The notes below the pieces were generated by a model. That model did not search any database. It saw only the letters and a list, made by a program, of their open reading frames with translations, and had not been told where the DNA came from. 64,000 bases of DNA from Bisporella sp. PMI_857. Lineage: Eukaryota; Ascomycota; Leotiomycetes; Helotiales; Helotiaceae. Both the position numbers and the translations under genes were made by a program. The stretch lies in the NCBI GenBank assembly GCA_021307315.1, contig JAJSPD010000018.1:702412-766411 (forward strand). The letters are read 5' to 3'. This document shows, in pieces, positions 45,743-55,637 of this stretch (positions are counted from its first letter, which is position 1; each line of letters begins with the position of its first letter).

Positions 45743-48532
45743 CTACTTCCATTCATGACGTATAGCCTCCTTATACTGATCCTTTGTTTGTATTGGTACA
45801 GTAATGGCATTTCTTAGTTTCCATCCCATTGATTTAACTTCCAAATTCCCTTCATTCTCGAGTCTTTTCCATTCCTCATCTCGTTCCCAAGCTTCGCTGA
45901 GCATAACCTCGAAGGGCTTTTGAGGTTCCCAATTTTCGAAAATTTTATGGTCGTAGTATCTGAACTGTTTGAGCACCGGCAACCATGCTCGAAAACGCTT
46001 ACGGTAGTCAGAAACTTTCCAGAGCCTCGGCCATTGGTTCGTGCCAGCAAGCTTCTTCGCCGCCACACTTGGCCTCCTCGACTGTGGCAGTAGCTTGTCT
46101 GTCCGTAATGATGAAACATCAAGAGAAGGCGCTGTCGTTTGCTCAACCTTAGATATAGCAGATACACACCACTTCCCTGCGGGAGATCTTACAACTGTTT
46201 CCTGACTTTGGATGTGCTCAGCAGATGTTGGGTGTCTGTAGACGCTTGTTTCAGGTTCTGAATGTGCCTGATCTTTTATGTGGCCTTGAGAAAGGCCACA
46301 GGGCTCGTCAGAGCTAGGCACGGACGCGATTTGGCCGTATTGATCATGATTCTGGGGCCCCACTCCCCTCCCATAAGCTTTCTCATTACGACTAAAGTTG
46401 AGAAGCGAGATGTCTCTGTATTCCATGAGAACCTTGCTGCTGATGGGCGGTTCTGACTCTTCCACATCGCCTAAAAATCGTGCTCTAGGATGATCAAAGC
46501 AGTTATCAAAACCGTAAACGAAGAACCCAGCGGAATGATACCACGGCGCCCTTTGAGATTCACCTGGCCGAAACCCCAGGCAAGAATTCTTCAAGCTTTC
46601 AAAGACTCGAATCCTCATCAATGGAGTCGTAGAGGCATTTAAGCATGCATATCTCCACACAACCTTAGCGAGGTTATAGCGTCGCCCTCTCCACGCCATC
46701 TCAAAGAGGAATTGGTAGGTCAATTGATCAGGTACAAATCCACGTGGACCAAAGGAAGGCGGAAGACTTCGCAGTAGTTCGAGAGCACCAGCGATATTGC
46801 GCATAATTTTGCAATGATTGAGTACTGTATTGACCGAAACAGCATCGGTTCGGACCGCTCGACCATTCATAACAAACATTAAATCCCAGCACCGGGATAT
46901 CAACCCACGAGAACCTACGGCCTGTAAGACATGGTTTCCACTAACTGTCGTAAGCCACCAAGGTCCGTAGCGCGTGTCCATATGACTGATAAATTCATCC
47001 TGGCTCTGGCCTTTCCTCAAAGAGTACTCAATCTCGAATGGGGTGAGCTTCTCGGCGACCGATTCAATGTTTTGAATTAAACGTAAATAACCTCTCTCCT
47101 TCATTGCATTCAATATGTGGACCTTGATCCGTGGATCTCGGACTGCCACAATAAATGCAGCCCAGGTCTTCCCATTAGGCATGACACCTCTTTTGAGCAT
47201 CATATGAGTGATGAAATGAAAGTTGTGGAGATCATGAAGTTTTGCAGCTTGTTCTAACATGATATTGAATGTTTCTACACTCATAGTCACGTTTGATAGC
47301 TCCATGCGAGCAAACAGCATTCTGAGGACATTTATTTGATTAGACCTAGCGCAATATCTTAAGGCTGTGTTGAAGGCCGCACGAGATAACGATGATTCAT
47401 ACTTGGGGTCGTGGAAAGCATCCTTTAATCTCTCAACGGCCGAAAAGACATGGTGCTTGGCTTTCCCATACAGCATGCAATGTAAATGATTTGTCATTGG
47501 CACGTTCGTGAGATGCGTGATGTAATCGAAGAACTTGATCGATTTCTCGTCTGTGAAATTTGGCTTTGGGACCTTATCGATACTTGTTGCTGGAAAGGAG
47601 ACTCGACGTCCTGACACAAAATATTGTAGTGAGTTGTCGCAGCCCTTCGTCGGAACCTCATCGTGACTGAGAAGTGCGAGCGGATTGATCCCCGGTATAC
47701 CGATGCTTCTCCACCAAGATAACAATTCTTGGGATCGAGGTCTCAGAGCCGACTTCGGGGCAGCTTGCAATATCTCGTGTACTGTTCTGTGAATTGCGGT
47801 CTCGGTACCAGAAAGAATGAAGCGTCTATACTCGATGTTGTCACCATCGTGACCATCTAAGTCAATAGATACCCCGTGTTTTTCTGAAATCTCCCAGACA
47901 GTGTCGTCAATTGCATGCATCAACCTCATGTATTCAACTTGAGGTACCGATATCTCAACCGCTCTCACGAGCCATTGTTCATTTTTTGGCATAGTATCGG
48001 ATAATGCTGCGAGAATCTCGCGCCAGTCAGGCTCCCATGAGCCTGTCATTTCTCTCTTACTGTCTTTATAGGCTGCTCGAACATTGTTTGCTCGTTCAAT
48101 TTCATTGCTCCTAGCGTCCATTGTGTTGATTATCCTCCGTACTTGTGCTTCTGAGGAGCGCGCAGGACTACTGATTCGTCGGAAAGGTTTCCAGAGTGTC
48201 TTGGTCTCAATTCTCCTAATATTTCGAGAAACGAGCCTGCTACCATCTTGCCCATTTTGTCCTTCGTGTGTACTGTTAACGTCTAGGCTTCGCTCAAAGA
48301 TGCCTGGTTTCTGATCGTCTTTCTGAAGCTTTTCTATTATCTGATGTAGATCGTGTTTCGATGGATCTTCGACTTCGAAGTCGAAACTGGGCTGGGTTTG
48401 AGGCTTTGCAGAGCTTGAAGAATTTCTAAACCACTGTGGGTAAAGAAAGAGAAGAGGATCCCTGGGAGTCGAGGCTAGACTAGCAATGACTGCGACCCTG
48501 CCTCGTTTTGCTAGACGACTTCCCAGGGACAT
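45743..48532 (-). CDS. Mitochondrial PPR-like protein, 929 aa
   Basis: Intronless 929-codon frame starting MSLGSRLAKRGRVAV, a basic leader consistent with mitochondrial import. The middle (about residues 360-640) has helical-hairpin repeats of PPR type: AAFNTALRYCARSNQINVLR, VETFNIMLEQAAKL, GKTWAAFIVAVRDPRI, DAVSVNTVLNHCKIMRNIAG and DQLTYQFLFEMAWRGRR. The C-terminal third is less ordered, then has a Trp-rich patch (RLWKVSDYRKRFRAWLPVL, YDHKIFENWEPQKPFEVML). Fungal relatives act in mitochondrial RNA stability, processing or translation; the transcript target cannot be told. Repeat count is approximate because fungal PPR motifs are degenerate. Confidence 0.85.
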   Translation of the reverse strand: MSLGSRLAKRGRVAVIASLASTPRDPLLFLYPQWFRNSSSSAKPQTQPSFDFEVEDPSKHDLHQIIEKLQKDDQKPGIFERSLDVNSTHEGQNGQDGSRLVSRNIRRIETKTLWKPFRRISSPARSSEAQVRRIINTMDARSNEIERANNVRAAYKDSKREMTGSWEPDWREILAALSDTMPKNEQWLVRAVEISVPQVEYMRLMHAIDDTVWEISEKHGVSIDLDGHDGDNIEYRRFILSGTETAIHRTVHEILQAAPKSALRPRSQELLSWWRSIGIPGINPLALLSHDEVPTKGCDNSLQYFVSGRRVSFPATSIDKVPKPNFTDEKSIKFFDYITHLTNVPMTNHLHCMLYGKAKHHVFSAVERLKDAFHDPKYESSLSRAAFNTALRYCARSNQINVLRMLFARMELSNVTMSVETFNIMLEQAAKLHDLHNFHFITHMMLKRGVMPNGKTWAAFIVAVRDPRIKVHILNAMKERGYLRLIQNIESVAEKLTPFEIEYSLRKGQSQDEFISHMDTRYGPWWLTTVSGNHVLQAVGSRGLISRCWDLMFVMNGRAVRTDAVSVNTVLNHCKIMRNIAGALELLRSLPPSFGPRGFVPDQLTYQFLFEMAWRGRRYNLAKVVWRYACLNASTTPLMRIRVFESLKNSCLGFRPGESQRAPWYHSAGFFVYGFDNCFDHPRARFLGDVEESEPPISSKVLMEYRDISLLNFSRNEKAYGRGVGPQNHDQYGQIASVPSSDEPCGLSQGHIKDQAHSEPETSVYRHPTSAEHIQSQETVVRSPAGKWCVSAISKVEQTTAPSLDVSSLRTDKLLPQSRRPSVAAKKLAGTNQWPRLWKVSDYRKRFRAWLPVLKQFRYYDHKIFENWEPQKPFEVMLSEAWERDEEWKRLENEGNLEVKSMGWKLRNAITVPIQTKDQYKEAIRHEWK

Positions 48533-49033
48533 TCGCTATAATGTTGTCATTGCTGTTTGTTGCACCTTGTCAGTTCTGCTTTTGTCAAGTTTTGCGCAAA
48601 AAGGCTCGAGAGGCTTTGCAAGGGAAAAATATACCTATCCCTGTCCAAACTATCATCACGTGGTACAATATGGCTAACTACATTGTCATAATGAAATGGG
48701 ACACTGAAGTGTATCTACATTGTCATATATATTTTTTCAGTGTGTAATTCCTATACCTCATAGGTAAAAACGGAGTGGACGCGTTCTACTAGGGATTATA
48801 GCAGCTTAGAACAAATCCTAGAGGTATTTTCAATGCTTATTCATACTTACTTATCAGTACCCTAGATCCAGAAAATAAGCAAAGCACCTGCATTTTCACG
48901 GACAGAAGAAGGTACAGAGGGTTTGTGGTATGTATACTGATCGATGACAAGTAATTATCCTTTGGAGATGATTATACCTTGCCCACAAAAGCTCATGCAA
49001 TGAGGCACTTCCCATAGCTACCATATCCATTTA
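48533..49033. other. Intergenic region upstream of the PPR gene
   Basis: 501 bp between the PPR-protein start and the stop of the DysF-domain gene (both minus). Short plus frames here are shadows. Nothing recognised. Confidence 0.45.
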
Positions 49034-50479
49034 TTACTCGATAGCCTTTTCTTTACCTTTCCCAGAAAAGACTGGATTTGCTCGTCCACTCAGTTTGCCT
49101 TCGTCACAGTCACCTTTACCAGGAAGTTTTCTGTCTGTGACAACGTCCCTCGGCTCAGAATCATCGACGCCGGACCAACCGTCGCCCCATCCTTGCGTTT
49201 TATCGACAGTACTTTTTGTCTCACCACTCCCAGCCATATCTTTCACGTCACTCCAGAATTCAAGCCTCCTGACTTCTGCGTCTGCGCGTTTCGAGGCTTC
49301 TTCAAGACTCTCCAGCCTCCTCTTTTCCGCTAAATCTGGTTGTTTCCTCTTTTCAAGATTATTGATGTGCTCGTCACCGGCCTCATCTAATATCTTCAGT
49401 AGATGCGCCAATAGCAGCCGACGTGATTCCTGGAATATAAACGAATGCATTATATCGACCATCCGATCCCGGATGTAATAGAGCTCGTCCCCACTATTTG
49501 CGATGAAGTTCTCCACCGCCTCCATCTTTTCTCTGTCAATCCGAGCCGCCTTCAGAGCAATCATCAAGTGCGGAATATCAATAATTTTCTCAGCAGCACG
49601 AACTTCTCCCAAACGCTCCACCTGCTTGGACGAATGGGTCAGACTGTACCTGCTCCTATTGACGTCATTTATTGTCGAATGACGACTTGTGCTCCTGTTG
49701 GTGGAAGGATATAACGAGTAATACTCGGATGGTAGAACATCTATTTCTTCAATGCGATGATGAACATGTCTTTTGACCCGTTTGCGCACCCATGCTCGTC
49801 GCCGTACGAAAGAATTCCACCACGATGGCCCGTGCCAGGAGAATGCCTTCGCGAACATAAAGGAATATTCCCACCCATCATCATCCACATCGTCAGAGCG
49901 ATTGATAAACCAATCTTTCCATACCCATTCCCAAGTTGGGTCTGGCACCTGTGCGTTCGTTATATTTGTAGCGCTAGGCTTTTGAGCTACGTTGGTCCAT
50001 GGCGCTGGATCCAAGTTTCCAAGCGCTTTCCCTGAGAAAAGAGGCAGACATCCACAGAGAATGCCACCCCTCTGGTTCTCATATAATATGTCAATGACTG
50101 CATCATCCCCGCTGCCTTTCCTCCCTGTTTCAAGGTTATTCTGTCCCCTTCCTCGATCCTCACCTGGGTGCGATTCACTAGGAAGGTCTGCATCCTTACT
50201 GATTTCTGTGTTTTCCCCTAAATTATTGTCCTGATATTTAAAATGCCTGCTCTGAGCTATCGTCTTCCGGAGGGATGTATTCTTTCGTAGAGTGGTATGA
50301 CTGTTTTGCTGTGAATGAGAGCTAGAAAGGCTGATTGGTGAGGCGGCTCGATCGCTAGTGATCTGGGTCTCGCACGATACAGGTCTTTCAACAGTGCGGT
50401 CAATGAGGCTGATTTCGTGATCATAGTCCGTAGGTTTTAGGGATGGGGGTCGGCGTGAAGAAGAATGCAAGATGGACAT
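49034..50479 (-). CDS. DysF (peroxin/ferlin) domain protein
   Basis: Single exon, 481 aa, starting MSILHSSSRRPPSLKP. The first ~110 residues are Ser-rich and disordered. A DysF domain occupies about residues 180-245: PDPTWEWVWKDWFINRSDD and DDGWEYSFMFAKAF (DysFN), then WHGPSWWNSFVRRRAWVRKR (DysFC), with the expected Trp/Arg stacking residues. A helical region (IPHLMIALKAARIDREKMEA, LLLAHLLKILDEAG) and a charged coiled-coil-like tail follow. DysF occurs in Pex30-type peroxins, yeast Spo73 and fission yeast Mug65. The absence of predicted membrane helices argues against Pex30 and fits the Spo73/Mug65-like type. Function is inferred as membrane-associated; the exact role is unknown. Confidence 0.86.
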   Translation of the reverse strand: MSILHSSSRRPPSLKPTDYDHEISLIDRTVERPVSCETQITSDRAASPISLSSSHSQQNSHTTLRKNTSLRKTIAQSRHFKYQDNNLGENTEISKDADLPSESHPGEDRGRGQNNLETGRKGSGDDAVIDILYENQRGGILCGCLPLFSGKALGNLDPAPWTNVAQKPSATNITNAQVPDPTWEWVWKDWFINRSDDVDDDGWEYSFMFAKAFSWHGPSWWNSFVRRRAWVRKRVKRHVHHRIEEIDVLPSEYYSLYPSTNRSTSRHSTINDVNRSRYSLTHSSKQVERLGEVRAAEKIIDIPHLMIALKAARIDREKMEAVENFIANSGDELYYIRDRMVDIMHSFIFQESRRLLLAHLLKILDEAGDEHINNLEKRKQPDLAEKRRLESLEEASKRADAEVRRLEFWSDVKDMAGSGETKSTVDKTQGWGDGWSGVDDSEPRDVVTDRKLPGKGDCDEGKLSGRANPVFSGKGKEKAIE

Positions 50480-51469
50480 TTCTCTAGGCTAAGGACATCG
50501 CTACAAAACAGCTTCGCAAGCTGTTAGAGCCGCAATGGCAAAGCCTGGTATTTAGGTAGCTTGCGCAGATTGCGAGAACAACCGGTCCGAGCAGAAACGT
50601 ACGCGACGAGGAACTGGGGTGCATAAGCGCTCGTAATTCAAAAGTAAATTAAGAAGAAACAAGATCAGGTAGGTTCATGTCCTGGTAGCACGCCGAAAAA
50701 AAAAAAGATAGATAGGCAGTGCGTCAGGAGTGGAGGTGATGCTGATGGTGGTGAGGTAGCTAAGTTACTTGGACCTGGGCCTGGGCTACGAATGGGGTAA
50801 GTAGGCATTTAAATAACGATCCCTGGTACACAATCTCCTTTTTGTTTAACCTTTTTTTACATATTGCGAACACATGCATTAAAAAGTTGATGAATTCGAT
50901 GTCCCACTTCTGCGTCACAATGAAGCTCTAGTGCAATATAGTGTTGTTGCTTCCATAACTATGGCATTTGCCCAAGCTAACGTGCCCCAGCTTTTTGTTA
51001 GGTGCTTACAAGTGCATTCCGCAAATGACGCCTCCAGACAAGGGCCCAAGCCGCAAGGCTTTATCTGGGAAGGTAGACAAAGAACACAAGGTCACGAACG
51101 TATTGTAACTACCATGTAAATAATTTATCAAAATCAAGCATTTCCTTATTCCATCCCCATAAAAATAACAGAGACACTGTTCCGCCCCATTAAATTTAGG
51201 CGTGGTTGTTCAGTGACGTCATGGATATCGCTTTTGTCGCTTCCCCTCCCCGCGCCTGCAATAACCCAATGCGACCCCGACCTCCCCCTCCAGACGTGAA
51301 CCAATAAGTCTCATTTCTCCGCGCTTGCTCTAACCTCGAGCATTTCTGTCTCGTCTCTTTGCTTGTACCACTTACTCGCTGGAAAGTTCAATCTTGCATC
51401 TTACCCTTCTATTCAAGCTCAAGAACACACTCTTCGTTCCTCCTCGCCACACAACCCTCTAAAATTACA
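50480..51469. other. Divergent intergenic region
   Basis: 990 bp between the DysF gene (minus) and a small helical protein gene (plus). Includes an A-tract at about 50695-50705, a CRE at 51214-51221, and a CT-rich leader before 51470. The frame at 50931-51119 has no support. Confidence 0.45.
51214..51221. promoter_or_regulatory. CRE (ATF/CREB) site TGACGTCA
   Basis: Perfect 8-bp palindrome TGACGTCA, 249 bp upstream of the ATG at 51470. In fungi this is the site of Atf1/AtfA-type bZIP factors in stress responses. The motif is seen; the regulatory role is inference. Confidence 0.5.
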
Positions 51470-51972
51470 ATGGCGCAGCCAAAATCCAGACTTCCTCTTG
51501 TCCTTGGCCTGACTGCTGCGGGCGGGGTCGGTTATTATCTCTATAGTGCTGGTGGAAGCCCAAAGGTTGCAGAGAAGCAGTTTGAGAGTGACTAACTAAG
51601 CCCCTCTACAGCTGGCTGCACAGCTTGCTAATCGACGATCTACAGGTGATCTCGCCCGTGCCTCAGCAAAGGTCAAGTCTGAAATTCCAGGTCGCGGCAA
51701 AGAGGCTCAGAAGGAGGGCGAGAAGTGGGCATCGGAGGCTGGCGCAAAGCTTGACAGTGCTGTAGGTGCTCATCCATCCTTTTTGCCTTGACAAACGAGA
51801 GATTAACCAGTGTCAGGCCGACAAAGCCCGTGCGGAGTTGGCTAGAGTCGAACAATATGGCAAAGATGCAAAAGTAGACGCATTAAAGAAGATTGATGCC
51901 GCGGATAGAAAGATTGAGACCGAAGCTGCCAAAGCCAAGAGCGGTATTTCATCATGGTTCGGCGGAAAGTAG
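51470..51972 (+). CDS. Small membrane-anchored amphipathic-helix protein (annotated in fungi as calcofluor-white-hypersensitive)
   Basis: Three exons, 51470-51587, 51646-51761 and 51817-51972, give 129 aa. The N-terminus MAQPKSRLPLVLGLTAAGGVGYYLYSAGG holds one short membrane helix with glycine-rich packing. The remainder is a Lys/Glu/Ala-rich amphipathic helix resembling LEA or apolipoprotein-like repeats (KEGEKWASEAGAKLDSA, KIETEAAKAKSGIS), ending SSWFGGK. Similar fungal proteins carry the database name 'calcofluor white hypersensitive protein', a phenotype label and not a mechanism. The first junction is ambiguous: only the acceptor at 51645 keeps phase with the GTGACT donor. A perfect CRE lies 249 bp upstream. 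Confidence 0.75.
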
Positions 51973-51993
51973 ATCTAGGATGTGCATCAGTTT

Positions 51994-52012
51994 GGGGGGG
52001 GGGGGGGGGGGG
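51994..52012. repeat. Poly-G (19)
   Basis: Nineteen consecutive G, 22 bp after the stop of the preceding gene and on its sense strand, so probably in its 3' untranslated RNA. The length is likely variable or sequencing-sensitive. Confidence 0.9.
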
Positions 52013-52111
52013 TAATGAGCAAATGTTTTTCGGTAACCAGAGTGTATGATATCAAACAAACGCTGCACTGAGAATTCTCAGACTGCTTCTTCTGTAGAAT
52101 GACTATAAACT

Positions 52112-52123
52112 GGGGGGGGGGGG
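52112..52123. repeat. Poly-G (12)
   Basis: Second G run 100 bp downstream of the first, on the same strand. Confidence 0.9.
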
Positions 52124-52752
52124 TTATGTTTCAAAGTATTTCACACTCGTGTTAGCCGCTTGTATGCATGGGCGGTTATGGCTCTTACTTTGAGCGCTCT
52201 CAAAAATTGGATCGTGCGCCAGAAGCCACAGTTGACTCGTATTGTACTTTGCAACAGTCTCACTTGATAAAGTCTTGCCCCAACTGGACGAAGCTGGGTG
52301 TACCTTATCTGCATAAGCAATTTGACACGAACTTTTCTAAGTAAACCTCATTCTCAAGCTTGAGGATGAATGCGCAACCTTTAGGAAGGCTCTAAGATTC
52401 AAGCTGATAACTATATAGGGTATGGATTTTTTTTTAAAAAAAATAAGATAATAAATCGAAGTATTCAGTGTGATTTCTGCCCTTCTATTACGTTAACAAC
52501 CCAATGGGTCTCGGACAGCCAATCCTTAATTATCTAAATGATTACTCACTCATATGCATCTCAATTCAATCTCCCTGACCGTCTTGTTTACTAAGTTGTC
52601 AGACTCCATGAAGGTTCAGCTGTAGAGAAACATGATATCACGTGACTACCATGTTGGACTAGCCAATTTGCCAGAGAAGAGCCAGCGATAGAGACACCAA
52701 CCAAGAGCGTCCGCAGCACTTCATATGCAAGATAATATGCACACCAGAGAAC

Positions 52753-54490
52753 ATGTCAGAATCTTCAACGCCCAACCCTTCGCACCGAAATACAGGTCTC
52801 TCGCTTTACGCCAACCTACTTGACCCATCCGCCACTACCGTGCCAGGCACTATCTCAAAAGGACCAATCCTGAAAGCGACAGATGTATCGGAGGATTCTT
52901 CGACCAAGAAGCCTCAGATAGATGCAGGTAAGTGGCGATTATGAGCCAAATGAACTTTTCGATCATTAATTTTCAGTCGTAAAACAGCTACTCTACGATT
53001 TCAACCTACGAAACGACCGTTGCTCGCACAGAAAGCAAAGAACAAACCAGGCCTTTCGAAGCCTGTAATTTCAGATAGCACATCGAAGTTCACTCTACCC
53101 AAGGATGGCTCTCCGGCACCTAACCCAAATTTAGTGAGGACAGGCGCAAGGAGTACATTGGCGGATTGGGCAGATTCCGATGTCAATGAATTCTATGGCA
53201 CGGGTGAGAAAAGACAGAGAGGAGGTCGGAAACGAAGAAAGAAAAACAAGGAAGAGTACATAGCTGCACAAAATTGGGATGACATCTACGATCCAAGTCG
53301 TCCCAATAGCTACGAGGAATACAGACATAGTGACGAAAAAATCAGAGAAGTCACAGAGTGGAAAGACAGACTATATGCACACAGAAAGGCACGAAACGCC
53401 CCTAGTGAGGGTGACAGCGACGAGGAAGAATATCGCCCGCTTATGAGCGGTGAGATTCCCCTCTCTCATGTGGATGATTTGGATTGTACTGATAAGAGTA
53501 AAGACCAGTTCGCACCGCCCCCGAATTACTCCTTTGCACCTCCGCCAATGGACCCGTCTATTCACGAAAAATCGAACTTGAAGGATAACAATCATTCTAC
53601 GTCTAAGAGTCCCATTCTTCATCCCACACAACGCGAATTAGTGCCAAGAGAGGCTTCTCTAGCAGCATCAATATCCCGTGCACCCGTAAGGTACAATCTG
53701 CCCCCTCCGCCGGAAGAGATCCCAAGCTCCGAGGCAGAATTGGAAAAGGCTTTAGCGGCGGAACCAGACGGTGATAGCGGTGATCTTGCTGAGCCTGGTA
53801 ATGAAAGAACAATGGATGAGCCAAGATCTCTTCGGCCTGGCCAAAAGGGCTTTGCACAGCGACTTATGTCCAAATACGGTTGGAGCAAGGGAAAAGGCCT
53901 TGGTGCTGATGGCACAGGAATTATCAATGCTCTCAGTGTGCAGGTGGAAAAGAGAAAAAAGAAATCCGATGCTGAAGGTGGCGGATATCGAGAGCCTGGC
54001 GGGAGGGGAAAGATCGTTGGAGGGAGAAAGAATGTACCTGAGAATAGTTCAGATACTGGCAAGTTCGGAGCTATGTCTGAGGTTATTGTTCTTAGAGGAA
54101 TAGTTGACGGTATGGACCTTGACGAGGAGGTCGACGGCTCTGGAGACGGAGGCTTGATGCAGGAGATTGGCGACGAGTGTGCAGAAAAGGTTTGTCATCT
54201 TGAGGAGCTTCTCGGGAAGACTGTTCGCTTACTTCATTTAGTACGGTCGAGTAGAACGAGTCTACATCGACAAGCATGGATCAGGCTCTGCGAAGGTCTT
54301 CGTTAAATTTACGAGCCAACTTTCTGCATTAAGGGTATGCACTCCCTGCCTTTTTTTTTTTTTTTTTTTTTTGGATATTGTACTGAATTCAAAGGCTGTA
54401 AACGCTCTAGAAGGTCGGGTCTTCAACGGCAACACAATATCGGCTCTATTTTATGACCTAGAAGTATTTGAGAAAGGGATTTACGAATAG
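52753..54490 (+). CDS. Splicing factor 45 homologue (G-patch plus UHM/RRM)
   Basis: Spliceosomal protein of the SPF45/RBM17 type, acting in 3' splice-site choice. Four exons: 52753-52927, 52988-54189, 54242-54334 and 54395-54490 give 521 aa. N-terminal SLYANLLDP and LRFQPTKRP motifs are typical of SPF45. A long disordered middle (RKRRKKNKEEY, APPPNYSFAPPPMD) precedes the G-patch GFAQRLMSKYGWSKGKGLGADGTGI, written here in two parts: GFAQRLMSKYGW and SKGKGLGADGTGI. The C-terminal RRM/UHM reads VIVLRGIVDGMDLDEEV, YGRVERVYID, VKFTSQLSALR, then AVNALEGRVFNGNTISALFY, split over three exons. The last intron carries a T22 homopolymer just after its donor. Function from family; nuclear. Confidence 0.91.
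54351..54372. repeat. Poly-T (22) inside an intron
   Basis: 22 T beginning 16 nt after the 5' splice site of the last intron (54335-54394) of the SPF45 gene. Its position near the donor, not the acceptor, is unusual for a polypyrimidine tract. Confidence 0.9.
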
Positions 54491-55637
54491 CCAAGCCGTC
54501 GTAAAGATGCATGACCAGGTTACGGGCATGTAGCACGATTATAAGGTCTCCATGATCTGATGTGTTCATAATCACCTCACAACTTTCTCGCACCACCAAG
54601 TGCCTCACTTGATACCCGTTTAAGTTAAAATGGTTTGCGTTGCGCTGTTTCAATTGTGGCCGCGGTTCTCTTTGCATGTAGGGAAATGCTCCTTATCAAA
54701 GCCATACACGGTGCAATTGTAGGTCACTTCACGTTAAAAGTGGACATGTCATCGCCTCTGATCAGGTTAACAAATACCTATCCACCCCACTACGATTTCA
54801 TTTCTCGGCCTGTTGATGTATCGTTGATTCCGCAGCCTGAAGTTCGAGCACTCCCAAAATACACCAACAAGTGAGTATATATAAACTTTGCTCCTGCAAT
54901 TTATTGCGCCGTAAAGCATTATGACTATGGAGACAACTTGGATTTATGGAAAGCATGACGCAGGCTATGCCTCTATGCGACAGTTAGTAGCTTCTGCTCT
55001 CTATCCCTTTAACCGTTGATGGCGTCCAAGTCTTGGCATAACCACGTGACTCTTCATTATCCAAAGAATGATCAGCGCAGAACTTACATATTATGTGTAG
55101 CTAGTAATCTTCTATTCAATAATGGACCGTAGAAGTTATTGTTATAATAATAAAAAGCAGTTGTAAGGATTAGCAATGACTATGAATTGTTCTAATTGGC
55201 TCATTATTTTATTTAAGCGAGTCTGGACGCCATCGACGGTTAAAGGGATACGAGATGCCCATACGCTGCGACTCACTGGTTCCCTGCGTTGCAGTAATTG
55301 AAATGCATATCAGGTTTATCCGTGATAACCATTTGTTGCTGGAGCGGCAATCAAAGCTCGAGTCTCATAGCCAGACGTTGATACGCAGCTTCCAATGTCA
55401 CCGATAAGACCGAAATAATTCCCCCACACGGCGTCTATTAATGCTAATAAGTCACGATATTAGATTTATGGAAGCATGAGACTAAACTATAGGGAGTTTG
55501 AAGAAACAAGGTCAAAACAAGATAGAGGACAAAGCTATCTTTAGTATATTTCAGGCCTGGCTTAGCTTAGAATATTATATATTGCCAATACAAGTTTTAC
55601 CAAAGAATACTGCATCCGTAATCTAATACATCTCAAC
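54491..55637. other. Convergent intergenic region containing a MITE
   Basis: 1,147 bp between the SPF45 and permease stop codons. Holds the 245-bp inverted-repeat element at 55004-55248. Short frames (e.g. 54635-54874) have no support. Confidence 0.5.
55002..55250. mobile_element. MITE candidate, Tc1/mariner-like, TA target duplication
   Basis: Two 25-bp terminal inverted repeats, 55004-55028 and 55224-55248, match at 24 of 25 positions (outer end TCCCTTTAACCG, inner end GATGGCGTCC). Each is flanked by TA (55002-55003 and 55249-55250), the duplication made by Tc1/mariner transposases. The 245-bp body is AT-rich and has no ORF, so it would be non-autonomous and moved by a transposase elsewhere. 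It lies between two convergent genes and disrupts nothing visible. I saw no second copy in the window. Confidence 0.7.

Larger units (their letters stand above)
51973..52752. other. Intergenic region with poly-G tracts
   Basis: 780 bp between tandem plus-strand genes. Contains G19 (51994-52012), G12 (52112-52123) and a T/A run near 52427-52443. No ORF called. Confidence 0.5.

Noticed and set aside
53603..54062. Minus-strand ORFs (e.g. 147 aa) within the SPF45 gene
   Set aside because: Antisense shadows of a strongly supported coding exon.
54635..54874. 79-codon plus-strand ORF after SPF45
   Set aside because: No domain or conserved feature; lies in 3' flanking sequence next to the MITE.
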